Origin: Agrocybe praecox
Taxonomy: Eukaryota; Basidiomycota; Agaricomycetes; Agaricales; Agrocybaceae
Length of the DNA stretch: 64,000 nt
Direction: 5' to 3'
Assembly (NCBI GenBank): GCA_964017145.1
Contig: OZ024847.1
Coordinates: 2,046,001-2,110,000, forward strand
A program made the position numbers and the translations under genes. A model generated the notes under the pieces. The model was not told where the DNA came from and searched no databases. It saw only the letters and a program-made list of their open reading frames with translations. Positions 10,021 through 20,171 of this stretch are shown one piece after another (the stretch's first letter is position 1; the number at the start of each line of letters is the position of its first letter).

Positions 10021-10905
10021 TTACGAACTCATCATAGCAGTGAAGGCTTTGCTAGAGTCAATAACGACCTGCCACCAAATCTGTTGTTGCCTGTCACTTC
10101 CATTTTGATGGACCTCGCAACCCCAGAAGAACAATGCTGCCATCACGCTAAGCACACCGTTTACGCCTGGTTTACGAAGCTTTTCCCAGCTTTCGGCAGG
10201 TCCGGGGAGCAAAGTTGACCACCAGCTCGTAAAAGATATCTCATATGTCTCGATATCGCGGATGTCTGGCCGCCAAGTTCCTTTACGAGCACGCTGAATC
10301 CAGGTGCTGACTGCGGGAGGACACTTGGTTGAGGACAACTTGCCAAGGTCCGTGTTTTCGACTTGTTCTTTTTCAAATGTGGCCCATACGTTGACGAGAG
10401 CAGCCCACTCGGTCCCTAACGACTCGCTTGTGAGCATTTCCATGGCCTTTTTGAACCATACAGCGTCAATGGGGGCTGCTACTGCAGCGATCGAATTGGT
10501 GGGTACCTCGCCACAGTCTTTCCTAGTCTTCTTAGTGCTGACCTCTGACTCGCCGTTCTTCTCTTGATGCATAGTGTCGGATCTGGTCCTTTTCCCTAAA
10601 GATGGAGTTGGGGCCCGTGAAGGTGGGTTAAGGAGTGAGATAGACGGTGCCGTCGTTGGAAGAGAAGAAGGCACGATAGGAGGCGATATTGGCGGTGAAG
10701 GAGGAGGGCTTGGTCCGGGAGATGGTGGAGGTGTTTCCACGAGGCTTTCTTCACGAATCGCGGACTCGGACATGTCTCCTGATTCCAACGTCGTGACATC
10801 CTCAGTGGCAGACGTAGTCGGAACAACGTTGCTGGTAGGATCAGTTGTTGGTGGCAATGCGAGAGCAGTTGCGGTCGAAGAAGAGATGGCGTTGTCATGC
10901 GTCAT
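10021..10905 (-). CDS. hypothetical protein of a basidiomycete family, 294 aa, 5' end replaced by an LTR
   Basis: A 294-codon frame on the minus strand. The first half is proline/serine/threonine-rich and probably disordered (PPPSPGPSPPPSPP region), followed by a basic KRTRSD patch. The last about 150 residues look folded and tryptophan-rich (WFKKAMEML, W-A-A-L-V-N-V-W, SWWSTLLPGPAESW, KPGVNGVLSVMAALFFWG). I believe such W-rich tails recur in uncharacterised Agaricomycete proteins, many near transposons, but I cannot assign a function. The apparent start codon and the next three codons lie inside the end of LTR X (10893-10905), so the true N-terminus was probably lost or replaced when the LTR arrived. 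If the LTR is a recent arrival, the remaining frame may simply not have decayed yet. Confidence 0.6.
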   Translation of the reverse strand: MTHDNAISSSTATALALPPTTDPTSNVVPTTSATEDVTTLESGDMSESAIREESLVETPPPSPGPSPPPSPPISPPIVPSSLPTTAPSISLLNPPSRAPTPSLGKRTRSDTMHQEKNGESEVSTKKTRKDCGEVPTNSIAAVAAPIDAVWFKKAMEMLTSESLGTEWAALVNVWATFEKEQVENTDLGKLSSTKCPPAVSTWIQRARKGTWRPDIRDIETYEISFTSWWSTLLPGPAESWEKLRKPGVNGVLSVMAALFFWGCEVHQNGSDRQQQIWWQVVIDSSKAFTAMMSS

Positions 10906-11071
10906 ATTTGATTGAATATGAACGAACCTGAAATTGCATAAGAGATCATTCGTTTATTTTTAAATTTCAATATTTCCTTTTTTGTATTCTCCATTTTAAT
11001 TTCCCATCACGGCTCTATCGCAACATTAAGGCACCAATTCTTCCGAAATCTATTCAGTCTAGGCTAAAGTC

Positions 11072-11632
11072 ATGAAACCGTCGCCGCGATCCAAGACAAA
11101 TCACTCCTTCCTCTCAACGTTCATCGTCTTACACGTTCAAATCTACCAAATGTCTTCCACTTCCCTTGTTTCCTTTGTTCAACAATCCAAGGATGTCGTC
11201 AATTCCTACGGACCTCGAAAAATCAATAAAGCATCAATATATCCATTCATTCAAATTGCTGGAGTTTTTGATGCGAGCGAAAATTGCGAAAATTGGTTAG
11301 CGACACATTACATGGAGGATCATATTTTTCAAGAAGGAGATACTGTCAGTTTCACATACAGAATTCAGCCGGACGACACGCCCAAAATCATTCGCCTCGA
11401 GGAAATCGTGCATTACGAACGAGGAATCATAGTTTTCGCAGTATCGACAACCAGAAGTTCGGCACCAGCATTATTCACAAGGCCACGCATTGCTATTCCA
11501 CGATCACAAGTGTCCCTCAGCATCACACAGAAGATAAGATATGCCTACGCTTACATCACACAACGGCACAGCATATTCACCACTTATCTAAATCTGTTGC
11601 ATCCCATCTACTCTATTAAAAGACTTCGATGA
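11072..11632 (+). CDS. LTR-internal ORF, 186 aa (copy in LTR X)
   Basis: An ATG-started frame of 186 codons entirely inside the U3 part of the LTR, in the sense orientation of the retroelement. The same frame is open in all three LTR copies (also 15453-16013 and 26316-26876, minus strand). The protein begins basic, has a possible hydrophobic stretch (FLSTFIVL) and a central block GDTVSFTYRIQPDDTPKIIRLEEIV that reads like a small beta-rich fold. I do not recognise it. Several differences between this copy and the other two change the amino acid (for example H/R, R/Q, M/T, V/I and L/P), so the alignment gives no sign of purifying selection. It may be a real accessory protein or a chance frame kept by recency. 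Confidence 0.4.
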   Translation: MKPSPRSKTNHSFLSTFIVLHVQIYQMSSTSLVSFVQQSKDVVNSYGPRKINKASIYPFIQIAGVFDASENCENWLATHYMEDHIFQEGDTVSFTYRIQPDDTPKIIRLEEIVHYERGIIVFAVSTTRSSAPALFTRPRIAIPRSQVSLSITQKIRYAYAYITQRHSIFTTYLNLLHPIYSIKRLR

Positions 11633-12120
11633 CATCATGCAAAGCCCAGGCTATCAAGCGGCTGTGCAACCATCATTCCAAACACATGATTCGATGTCAC
11701 ATGCCTATCACGAGTCACTATGAGTCACGGGAACTGATACATCAACAACGCGGCTACACTAAGGTTACATCCGCCAAATATAGCAATCCATCAGCTGGAA
11801 ATAGCTCGATTCCTTCCATCCGTCGATTTCACTAATCGTCAAGTCAACTATAATCGATTTATCATTCAAGAAGACATGCTTGGTCATTCTTCGCTGCGCA
11901 TTAGTCAACTTTTTTATTTATTTATTACTCATTCTTATTCATTTCTTAGTCATTTCATCGATCGATGGACAGTTTTCTCCTTCTTTTCCATCGTTTCAAC
12001 CCATTCCTTTGTCATTCCTGACTCACTCGCTCAGTCAGCCTATTCATTTAACCCCTTATTCTTTGTCATTCGTTTCAACCTTACTTACCATCGATTACTC
12101 ATGCCTTGCAGGATTTGTAG

Positions 12121-12128
12121 TATAAAAG
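12121..12128 (+). promoter_or_regulatory. TATA box of LTR X
   Basis: TATAAAAG in the middle of the LTR, upstream of the hairpin-rich leader. The same motif occurs inverted at 14957-14964 and 25820-25827 in the other two LTRs. It is the likely core promoter of the retroelement RNA. Confidence 0.6.
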
Positions 12129-12255
12129 CTAGTTAGATCCTGTAAAGTAGACAAGAAGTACACCCCTATCATAGGACAATTGTACCGATTCAAGCAGTTA
12201 CCTTTCAGTTCAGTATTCATTCAGTCAATCCTCAGTCTCAGCAGTCAATTCTATA

Positions 12256-12383
12256 GCTTGGAAAACGTTCCAAGCTTCGAATATTCTCTTCTTTTTCGAT
12301 GTTTACTCTGATTTCAAAGTGGAATATGTTCACTTTGAATTCTACTCTCTTATTCGATCTCAAACTTTTGTCTAGGACAAAAG
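12256..12383 (+). promoter_or_regulatory. three consecutive perfect hairpins in the LTR leader
   Basis: GCTTGGAA/TTCCAAGC (12256-12275), TTCAAAGTG/CACTTTGAA (12313-12339) and CTTTTGTC/GACAAAAG (12365-12383) are perfect inverted repeats with loops of 3-9 bases, spaced about 40-50 bases apart. They lie downstream of the TATA box, so they should be in the 5' leader of the RNA. They are conserved in the two LTRs of the complete element. Confidence 0.6.
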
Positions 12384-12585
12384 CTCATCACAAACCCTTA
12401 AACCTATACGATCTTTACACTAACAAACCATTCTTAGGAACGAAGTAACTTTATTCCCACCCCCGAACTCACAGGGAGAGAGTCGTCTTATCTAGGTCTA
12501 GCCCACTCTTTCTCTGGATTTTGTTGTTGGTTGTGTTTTGTGTGATTGTCAAAGCATAAATCACCGACAGAAAAATCGTCTTTCA

Positions 12586-12973
12586 GCGGACAACAGATAA
12601 GCCAGAAGATGTCGCGTCGGCCTTTTTCACTCATTGGTATTGCGAGAATGGACTCCCCGATGAGTTGATTTCGGACAGGGATAAGAATTTTGTTGCAAAA
12701 TTTTGGCAGTGCCTTCATAAGCTGACAGGTGTTAAGTTAAAGATGTCGACGGCGTACCACCCTCAATCGGATGGCTCCAGCGAACGCACAAACAAAACTA
12801 TTAATCAATCACTGCGTTACTTTGTCGATCGAAATCAGAAAGGATGGGTGAAGGCTCTACCTTTGGTTAGGTTCAATATAATGAACTCGGTCAACAAGTC
12901 TACGGGTTATTCGCCTTTTCAGTTGAGGTTGGGTCGCTCTCCTCGGGTGATTCCCCCTTTGGATAATATGGTT
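12586..12973 (+). pseudogene. pol: family A integrase fragment before the assembly gap
   Basis: Starts abruptly after LTR X with RTTDKPEDVASAFF, part of a gypsy integrase core. The second catalytic aspartate is in ISDRDKNF and the glutamate in DGSSERTNK. The frame is cut by 200 N at 12974. The same sequence is repeated exactly at 13199-13586 after the gap, so these are probably one locus assembled twice. Reverse transcriptase and RNase H are missing upstream. Confidence 0.8.
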
Positions 12974-13173
12974 NNNNNNNNNNNNNNNNNNNNNNNNNNN
13001 NNNNNNNNNNNNNNNNNNNNNNNNNNNNNNNNNNNNNNNNNNNNNNNNNNNNNNNNNNNNNNNNNNNNNNNNNNNNNNNNNNNNNNNNNNNNNNNNNNNN
13101 NNNNNNNNNNNNNNNNNNNNNNNNNNNNNNNNNNNNNNNNNNNNNNNNNNNNNNNNNNNNNNNNNNNNNNNNN
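12974..13173. other. assembly gap (200 N) flanked by a 413-bp direct duplication
   Basis: Exactly 200 undetermined bases. The 413 bases before the gap (12561-12973) reappear without visible difference after it (13174-13586). That is the pattern of two overlapping contigs scaffolded with a default gap rather than merged. Confidence 0.95.
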
Positions 13174-14192
13174 TCACCGACAGAAAAATCGTCTTTCAGC
13201 GGACAACAGATAAGCCAGAAGATGTCGCGTCGGCCTTTTTCACTCATTGGTATTGCGAGAATGGACTCCCCGATGAGTTGATTTCGGACAGGGATAAGAA
13301 TTTTGTTGCAAAATTTTGGCAGTGCCTTCATAAGCTGACAGGTGTTAAGTTAAAGATGTCGACGGCGTACCACCCTCAATCGGATGGCTCCAGCGAACGC
13401 ACAAACAAAACTATTAATCAATCACTGCGTTACTTTGTCGATCGAAATCAGAAAGGATGGGTGAAGGCTCTACCTTTGGTTAGGTTCAATATAATGAACT
13501 CGGTCAACAAGTCTACGGGTTATTCGCCTTTTCAGTTGAGGTTGGGTCGCTCTCCTCGGGTGATTCCCCCTTTGGATAATATGGTTCTGACGAATGTGGG
13601 GAGGGATCGTACAGGGCCAGAAGAAATGATTAGGTCGATGGAGCTTGTGGAAGCGGAAGTTCGAGATAACCTGACAGGCGCTAAGATTTCTCAGTGTATT
13701 CAAGCAAATCGTTCAAGAACACTGACCTTTCCATTTGCAATAGGAGATCGTGTGCGTTTATCCACCAAAAATCGCCGGCGAGAATACATGCAGTCCAGGT
13801 CTGGACGTGTGGCAAAGTTCATGCCCCGCTATGATGGACCCTATGAGATTATTGGGGTAGACGGAGGACATTCGACGGTCACCTTAGATATGCCCAACAG
13901 CGAGGCAAAGTGCAAAACATTCCACACTTCGGAGGTTTTACCATACACCGAAAAGGACGATGATCTGTTCCCAGAACGGAAACTGGAGGAACCGGGCCCT
14001 GTCATTGTGGATGGGCTTGAGGAGTTCTTTGTGCAAGACATTATCAATGCTAGGAGACGTGGACGGGGCTGGCAGTACCTCGTTCGCTGGAAGGGTTATG
14101 GTCCGGAACAAAACAAGTGGATTAGCGGAGCCGAATTACAGGATGCAGCGGCGCTTGGCGACTGGTTGGCCAAATCGGGGAATAGAATTTGA
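13174..14192 (+). pseudogene. pol: family A gypsy integrase and chromodomain (3' half of pol)
   Basis: The frame starts with the last bases of a family B LTR and then encodes the integrase core (ISDRDKNF aspartate, SSERTNKTINQ glutamate), the GPY-like region (MPRYDGPYEIIGVDGGHSTVTL) and a C-terminal chromodomain (WQYLVRWKGYGPEQNKWI). It ends at TGA 14190-14192, the natural C-terminus. Integrase inserts the element cDNA; the chromodomain is thought to guide insertion by binding methylated histone H3. This copy lacks everything upstream of the integrase core, so it cannot be autonomous. It is in the opposite orientation to the gag-protease piece at 6.2-8.7 kb, and the two need not derive from one insertion. 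Confidence 0.85.
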
Positions 14193-14359
14193 TTATTTTT
14201 AGATTTCAATTTCGACCTGGGCCGACCGGTAGCTTTTCCCACAGGGTTTGACGCACCCGGCTCGAGCATTATAGTTGTATTTTTTGTTTCTTTTGCGCAC
14301 CATTTTTGCATTGCTTTAATTTTTTATGGGGATTATTGTTGTTTTAGAGGGGAGGAGAG
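14193..14359 (+). other. 3' untranslated region and polypurine tract of family A
   Basis: Non-coding, ending in the purine-rich GAGGGGAGGAGAG directly before the LTR start at 14360, which is a good plus-strand primer site for reverse transcription. Confidence 0.6.
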
Positions 14360-14499
14360 TGTAATCATGGTCACATGATTACGACACACACATGCGGGGA
14401 AGACAGGAGTTACGGTCTTCACCTTTTTCTATTCGTAACCATCATCATCACTTACATACGTGTTTCTACAATTCATACCCTGGTCTTATTCATTACTGT
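14360..14499 (+). repeat. family A 3' LTR, left part (split by element B)
   Basis: Starts TGTAATCATGG and runs to CATTACTGT at 14499, where element B interrupts it. It resumes at 27060 with GTGAGTCTAAGAC. The two parts together give an LTR of about 209 bases, which agrees with the copy at 8940-9109. Confidence 0.85.
14496..14499. repeat. target-site duplication CTGT (left)
   Basis: CTGT here and again at 27056-27059 flank element B exactly at its TG...CA ends. Removing the element restores the continuous family A LTR sequence. Confidence 0.7.
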
Positions 14500-16192
14500 T
14501 GAAAGACGATTTTTCTGTCGGTGATTTATGCTTTGACAATCACACAAAACACAACCAACAACAAAATCCAGAGAAAGAGTGGGCTAGACCTAGATAAGAC
14601 GACTCTCTCCCTGTGAGTTCGGGGGTGGGAATAAAGTTACTTCGTTCCTAAGAATGGTTTGTTAGTGTAAAGATCGTATAGGTTTAAGGGTTTGTGATGA
14701 GCTTTTGTCCTAGACAAAAGTTTGAGATCGAATAAGAGAGTAGAATTCAAAGTGAACATATTCCACTTTGAAATCAGAGTAAACGTCGAAAAGGAAGAGA
14801 ATAATTGAAGCTTGGAACGTTTTCCAAGCTATAGAATTGACTGCTGAAACTGAGGATTGACTGAATGAATACTGAACTGAAAGATAACTGCTTGAATCGG
14901 TACAATTGTCCTATGAAAGGGGTGTACTTCTTGTCTACTTTACAGGATCTAACTAGCTTTTATACTACAAATCCTGCAAGGCATGAGTAATCGATGGTAA
15001 GTAAGGTTGAAACGAATGACAAAGAATAAGGGGTTAAATGAATAGGCTGACTGAGCGAGTGAGTCAGGAATGACAAAGGAATGGGTTGAAACGATGGAAA
15101 AGAAGGAGAAAACTGTCCATCGATCGATGAAATGACTAAGAAATGAATAAGAATGAGTAATAAATAAATAAAAAAGTTGACTAATGCGCAGCGAAGAATG
15201 ACCAAGCATGTCTTCTTGAATGATAAATCGATTATAGTTGACTTGACGATTAGTGAAATCGACGGATGGAAGGAATCGAGCTATTTCCAGCTGATGGATT
15301 GCTATATTTGGCGGATGTAACCTTAGTGTAGCCGCGTTGTTGATGTATCAGTTCCCGTGACTCATAGTGACTCGTGATAGGCATGTGACATCGAATCATG
15401 TGTTTGGAATGATGGTTGCACAGCCGCTTGATAGCCTGGGCTTTGCATGATGTCATCGAAGTCTTTTAATAGAATAGATGGGATGCGACGGATTTAGATA
15501 AGTGGTGAATATGCTGTGCCGTTGTGTGATATAAGCGTAGGCATATCTTATCTTCTGTGTGATGCTGAGGGACACTTGTGATCGTGGAATAGCAATGCGT
15601 GGCCTTGTGAATAATGCTGGTGCCGAACTTCTGGTTGTCGATACTGCGAAAACTATGATTCCTCGTTCGTAATGCACGATTTCCTCGAGGCGAATGATTT
15701 TGGGCGTGTCGTCCGGCTGAATTCTGTATGTGAAACTGATGGTATCTCCTTCTTGAAAAATATGATCCTCCGTGTAATGTGTTGCTAACCAATTTTCGCA
15801 ATTTTCGCTCGCATCAAAAACTCCGGCAATTTGAATGAATGGATATATTGACGCTTTATTGATTTTTTGAGGTCCGTAGGAATTGACGACATCCTTGGAT
15901 TGTTGAACAAAGGAAACAAGGGAAGTGGAAGACATTTGGTAGATTTGAACGCGTAAGACAATGAACGTTGAGAGGAAGGAGTGATTTGTCTTGGATCGTG
16001 GCGACGGTTTCATGACTTTAGCCTAGACTGAATAGATTTCGGAAGAATTGGTGCCTTAATGTTGCGATAGAGCCGTGATGGGAAATTAAAATGGAGAATA
16101 CAAAAAAGGAAATATTGAAATTTAAAAATAAACAAATGATCTCTTATGCAATTTCAGGTTCGTTCATGTTCAATCAAATATGACGCATGACA
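14500..16192 (-). repeat. family B 3' LTR (Y), 1693 bp
   Basis: Element-sense start TGTCATGCG at 16192 and end CGTCTTTCA at 14500. It contains the 186-codon frame (15453-16013), the TATA box (14957-14964, inverted) and the three leader hairpins. It appears identical to the 5' LTR in the compared regions apart from the final 16 bases. Confidence 0.9.
15453..16013 (-). CDS. LTR-internal ORF, 186 aa (copy in LTR Y)
   Basis: Same frame as in LTR X at 11072-11632 and identical to that in LTR Z at 26316-26876. Compared with the X copy it has R for H, Q for R, T for M, I for V and PS for LL near the C-terminus. No recognised domain. In sense orientation it lies upstream of the TATA box, so the main retroelement transcript started in the 5' LTR would carry it only in the 3' LTR. 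Confidence 0.4.
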   Translation of the reverse strand: MKPSPRSKTNHSFLSTFIVLRVQIYQMSSTSLVSFVQQSKDVVNSYGPQKINKASIYPFIQIAGVFDASENCENWLATHYTEDHIFQEGDTISFTYRIQPDDTPKIIRLEEIVHYERGIIVFAVSTTRSSAPALFTRPRIAIPRSQVSLSITQKIRYAYAYITQRHSIFTTYLNPSHPIYSIKRLR

Positions 16193-16316
16193 TCTACCCG
16201 ACGCAAAAGAAATCAACCGTCCCCGGTTGGGATGAACATGGAGAACATGAAAATAAAAGAACAAAACAAACAAAACAAAAACAAAAAAACAAAACAAACA
16301 AAACAGGGGAAAGGAT
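16193..16316 (-). other. 3' end of element B between pol and the LTR, with a CAAAA-rich tract
   Basis: Contains an A/C-rich simple repeat (16259-16306, CAAAA/CAAA units). The bases just before the LTR in element sense read GCGTCGGGTAGA, a weak polypurine tract. Confidence 0.5.
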
Positions 16317-19300
16317 TTAGTCGGAGTCGTAGTCTGATGTGGAATAAGTTTCGTCGTCATCTTGAATTTCGTTATCCAGATTTGATAAGATTTCGTCCAA
16401 TTCGGTTTGCTGAATATTCGAAGAATCCCTTGGGAAATATCTAAGAAGTCGGAATGCCGCAACTCCTTGTGCCATTGGTGTTCCATCAAGTTCTTTGAGC
16501 ACATATGATCCTCCTTTGGTTCTACGGATGACTTCAAAAGGACCAATATATCTAGGCTTGTGCTTGCGATTTAATTCTTTTTCGACTCGGGTATTTTGGA
16601 CTAGAACGAGCTGACCAGGTTGAAATTCTGATTGTCGAATTCGGTGTGCAAATCGCTTTTCAAAGACAGCTTTAGATTGAAGACGAGATTGTTGAAGTAC
16701 TTCCATGGCTTTATCTATGTCTTCATCTTTCTTTTGAAGTTGGCGGATCCGTAACGCAAGAAGTTCTTCTGTCGTGATGCCTGATTTAAATCCTTCAATC
16801 AAAAATGTTGCTTCAAGGAGATCGAAAGGGAGTATAGGATGTGTTCAATAGAGCAGATAGAATGGAGAATATCCAGATGATCGTCTAGTGATGCATTTGT
16901 CGGAAAATATTGCATGAGGAAGAAGATGAGGCCAATCTTGAATACGCTCGCCACATGCTTTGATTAAAGATTCTCGAATATCAATATGTCCTCGTTCGAC
17001 TGATCCATTTGTCTTTGAGTTGTACGGAGAAATTTGAACTTGGGGAATTCCGTATTTTTCGAGAAGTAGAGAAAATGCGCCTGCTACTTCTGGACCATTA
17101 TCAGTTCGTACTTGGGCTACTGCTCCATAGCGGCAAAATATTTCTTCCCAAAAGAAGTTGGCTAATTCTCGAGCTTTCAGTGTCTTGAGAGCTCTGGCTT
17201 CTGCTGCTCGTGTAAGATCGTCTCGTGCCACAACAATATATTTGAATCTTCCAGATCGGGGCATATAGAAGACATCGATGTTGATGATCGTAAAAATGGA
17301 AGGAACAGCTGATACATTGAGAGGAAATTCTGTCTTCTTGGTGGAACGGATTTGACATTGATGGCATGAAGATAAATGGTGTTTGACGTCTTGGAACATA
17401 TGCGGCCAATAAAATCGAAGTCGAAGGGTACCAAAAACTCCATAGATACCACGATGTCCTAGTTCTTCATGCGCTTGAGTTAGGATTTCGACGCGCTTGA
17501 TAGATTCAAGAATAACACGGAGAGGAGTCTTTCCAAATTGTCGTTTATACATGTTGCCTTCTTTAAGATAATAATGCGCTGCTCGAGATAGGAATCGTCG
17601 TTTTTCTTGGATTGTAGGGAATGTCGGGATAATCTGATCTTGAAGGAAATTGAAAATCTTGATGATCATTTCTTCCTGTAAAGAGCTACGAGAAAGTTGA
17701 ATGGAAGGGAGTAGGGATGCGTAATAAGAGACAGAGTGTTGAGGTGAACGGAAAAATGAAGGTAATTCTTGTGAATGAGAAATAAGTGCAATTTCGTCGA
17801 GCCAATCATCTGGTTCTTGCTCTTCTGCTAGCTCTTCCTCTGTAGGTGGTCGTCGTGAAAGAGCATCTGGTCCTTTATGATTATCTGCCTTGACGTGAAC
17901 CAACTTGAAATCGAATAATAAAATTCCTTGGATCCATCGATTCATTGAGGCATTTGGCTGAAGATCAGGTTCGTTGAGCATGCCTTTGATGTACTTGGCA
18001 TCAACTTCAACTTGTAAATTTTTGACTCCGAAAAGATAAAGACGAAATTGGCGAAGTGCACGGAATAATCCATAGAGCTCTAGCTTTGGCTGACTATATC
18101 GAGATTCTCTTTCATTGATAGGAATAGAACCAAATCGAGAAGGTCGCTTCCGTCCTTGGGCGTCTAATTGAGATAGGATGATTCCGATTGCAATATATGA
18201 AGTGTCGACTGAGAGAATAACAGGAAGATCGGATGAATAATCGATACTGATTAAAACAGGTGCTGTGGAGATGACTTCTTTAAGTTTTTGGAAGGCTTCT
18301 TGTCGTCTGTCATCCCAAACAAATTCGGTGGTTTTTCTGATTAACTCGCTAAGAGGGCGAACTAGTGTTGAATATCCTTGAATCCATACGCGGAATCCTC
18401 CACATAGGCCTAAGAATCCTCGAACTTCTTTTCTTGTTGTAAGTGGTGGCCAATCAAGAATTTTCTTGACCTTAGAATCATCGGGAAGACGTCCTTTTTG
18501 AGTGCATTTTTGTCCAACAATAATGACTTCTGGTCTGGCTAACTGAACTTTGGTTCCTGAAAATGTTGCTCCAGCTCGACCTATCCGGTGCATAATTCTG
18601 TGAACATCATTGGCATGTTCCCAAACAAATCTGCGGATTCCGGGATTTTCGGGAATAGTCTCGTAGGTTCCATCTTCATTCTGATAGGCAGTCTTTGGTC
18701 CTTTGATGGGTACGTCATCAATAAATACATTGGAAACATGTGGAATTTCGTGTTGAAGGATAAATGATGTGCATGCTTGAAATTCGGCAACCGAGTTTGT
18801 GTATCCCATTGGCATTGAAGTTAATCTAAGCGGTCCGATCGGTGATTGGAATGTCGTAAGATCTCGGCTCTGAGGATCGACTTTTCGGCCATCATATCCC
18901 CAAAATAAATCAAACACGGTATAAATAGAATGCCCAGCGAATGGAGTAACAAAGGCATCGAGATTGGGGGGAATACCAGCGTCTCGGATAGAAACACGGT
19001 TAAGAGGTTGGAGGTCATGAACGATGCGTATCTTTCCAGACTTCTTCTTGACTGCAAAAATCTTGGAGCGATATGGTGATTGGCTTTTCTCGTAAACTCC
19101 TGCTTCTTCTTTCTCTAGCAGTAGTTCAATGAATTCGGGGAGAATAGCTGGGGGAATAGGAATAGGCTTCTGTACCCATGGTACGTGGGGAACTGTCGGA
19201 TAAATATATGGCGTGAAATACTCTTCGGAAAAAGATCCTCGTTCGTTCTGATGAAATGCTAAGGCTTTGTCGTTAAGCTGTAATACGTGGATGAATAGTG

Positions 19301-20171
19301 CCTCCTCATAAGGCCATAAAAACTTGTCTTCATTGATCTTCATTGACTGTAAACGTTCATACGTAAGGCACAACGTCGGACTGAATGGCGGCGGATTCGT
19401 GGGTAGCTTTGGCAGATTGTCCAGTGGATCATGCGGAAATCGTCGAATAACTTTAGCTTCTTGTGGGAAAATTCCAGGAACAGGTTTGACTTTCTGATCG
19501 ACTCGTTTGTAGGCTGTGAATGCGGGATTGAGAAGGTCGGATGAAACAGATGGGGAAGATTGATCGGAATTTGGAATTGAGTGGGGTTCGGCAGGTTCGG
19601 AGATTTCGGAAGGTTCGGCGGATGACATAGACGTTGGGGATTGGTTTCCAAGCAAAACATTATTGGATTGCATGGAAAAAGTGGCAGAATAACATGATGG
19701 TACAATCGGCTCAGGTTCAATATGAAAAGAATCTGAAGAAAAAGAAAACGGTGAGTCCGATAAGCGATACAACTGATCTACAGTAATTAACGACCTTGGA
19801 TGTACTCTATAGTCCAATGAATAAGAAAATAAAAATGGATCTAGAGGAGTGGGGGTATGTTCCAGTTTTACGACATAGTGGTCGTAAAAAGTAGAAGAAA
19901 ATACATAAGAAGAAGAAGAAGAAAAGGGTTCCAGTTTAACGACATAGGGGTCGCTATAAATAGAAGAAATCAAATCAGAAGCAGACAAGGCTATGTACAA
20001 AGAAGATGAAATCGAATAAATAGGAAGCATATTTGGAGACGAGACAGAATCATAGGTATCGAGAAAAGGAGAAACTGATTTTGAGTCGGATTGCATAGAT
20101 TGATACTGAGGCATTTCGTTTGTTGATGGCTGTGGTATCAAAGGGGCGTATGGATTACATTTCGATTGCAT
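16317..20171 (-). CDS. pol: family B pol: RT, RNase H, integrase; one in-frame UGA
   Basis: Starts with ATG at 20171 inside the end of the protease ORF (17-base overlap, +1 frame). After about 340 S/P-rich residues comes reverse transcriptase (about 360-560; catalytic FIDD at 483-486 in place of YxDD, first aspartate near 421). RNase H follows (D656, E698, D724, D769), then the integrase zinc finger (H901, H906, C936, C939) and core with D966, D1024 and E1059. A TGA at 16845-16847 stops the frame after FYLLY. The same frame continues at once with THPILPFDLLEA and runs to 16317, carrying the GPY-type C-terminal region (YIGPFEVIRRTKGGSYVL). The stop sits where relatives usually have a glycine, so one base change (GGA to TGA) or read-through would explain it. 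Catalytic residues otherwise look intact. Confidence 0.9.

Larger units (their letters stand above)
10893..12585 (+). repeat. LTR X of gypsy family B (1693 bp), plus orientation
   Basis: Same length as, and nearly identical to, the two LTRs of the complete family B element, with a small number of substitutions. It begins TGTCATGCGTCAT and ends CGTCTTTCA, the canonical TG...CA. The left flank is the gene at 10021 and the right flank is family A pol. The adjoining 4-mers are GCGT and GCGG, so there is at best an imperfect target duplication. It is therefore either a solo LTR with unrelated flanks or one edge of a rearrangement. It carries a 186-codon frame (11072-11632), a TATA box (12121) and three hairpins (12256-12383). 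Confidence 0.85.

Noticed and set aside
11876..12136. 81-86-residue frames rich in F, L and S inside the LTR (also at 14949 and 25812)
   Set aside because: They overlap each other in two frames within an AT-rich stretch up to the TATA box; likely chance.
12665..13213. A separate 182-residue protein before the gap
   Set aside because: It is the integrase fragment read into the N run; the sequence is duplicated at 13278 and belongs to family A pol.
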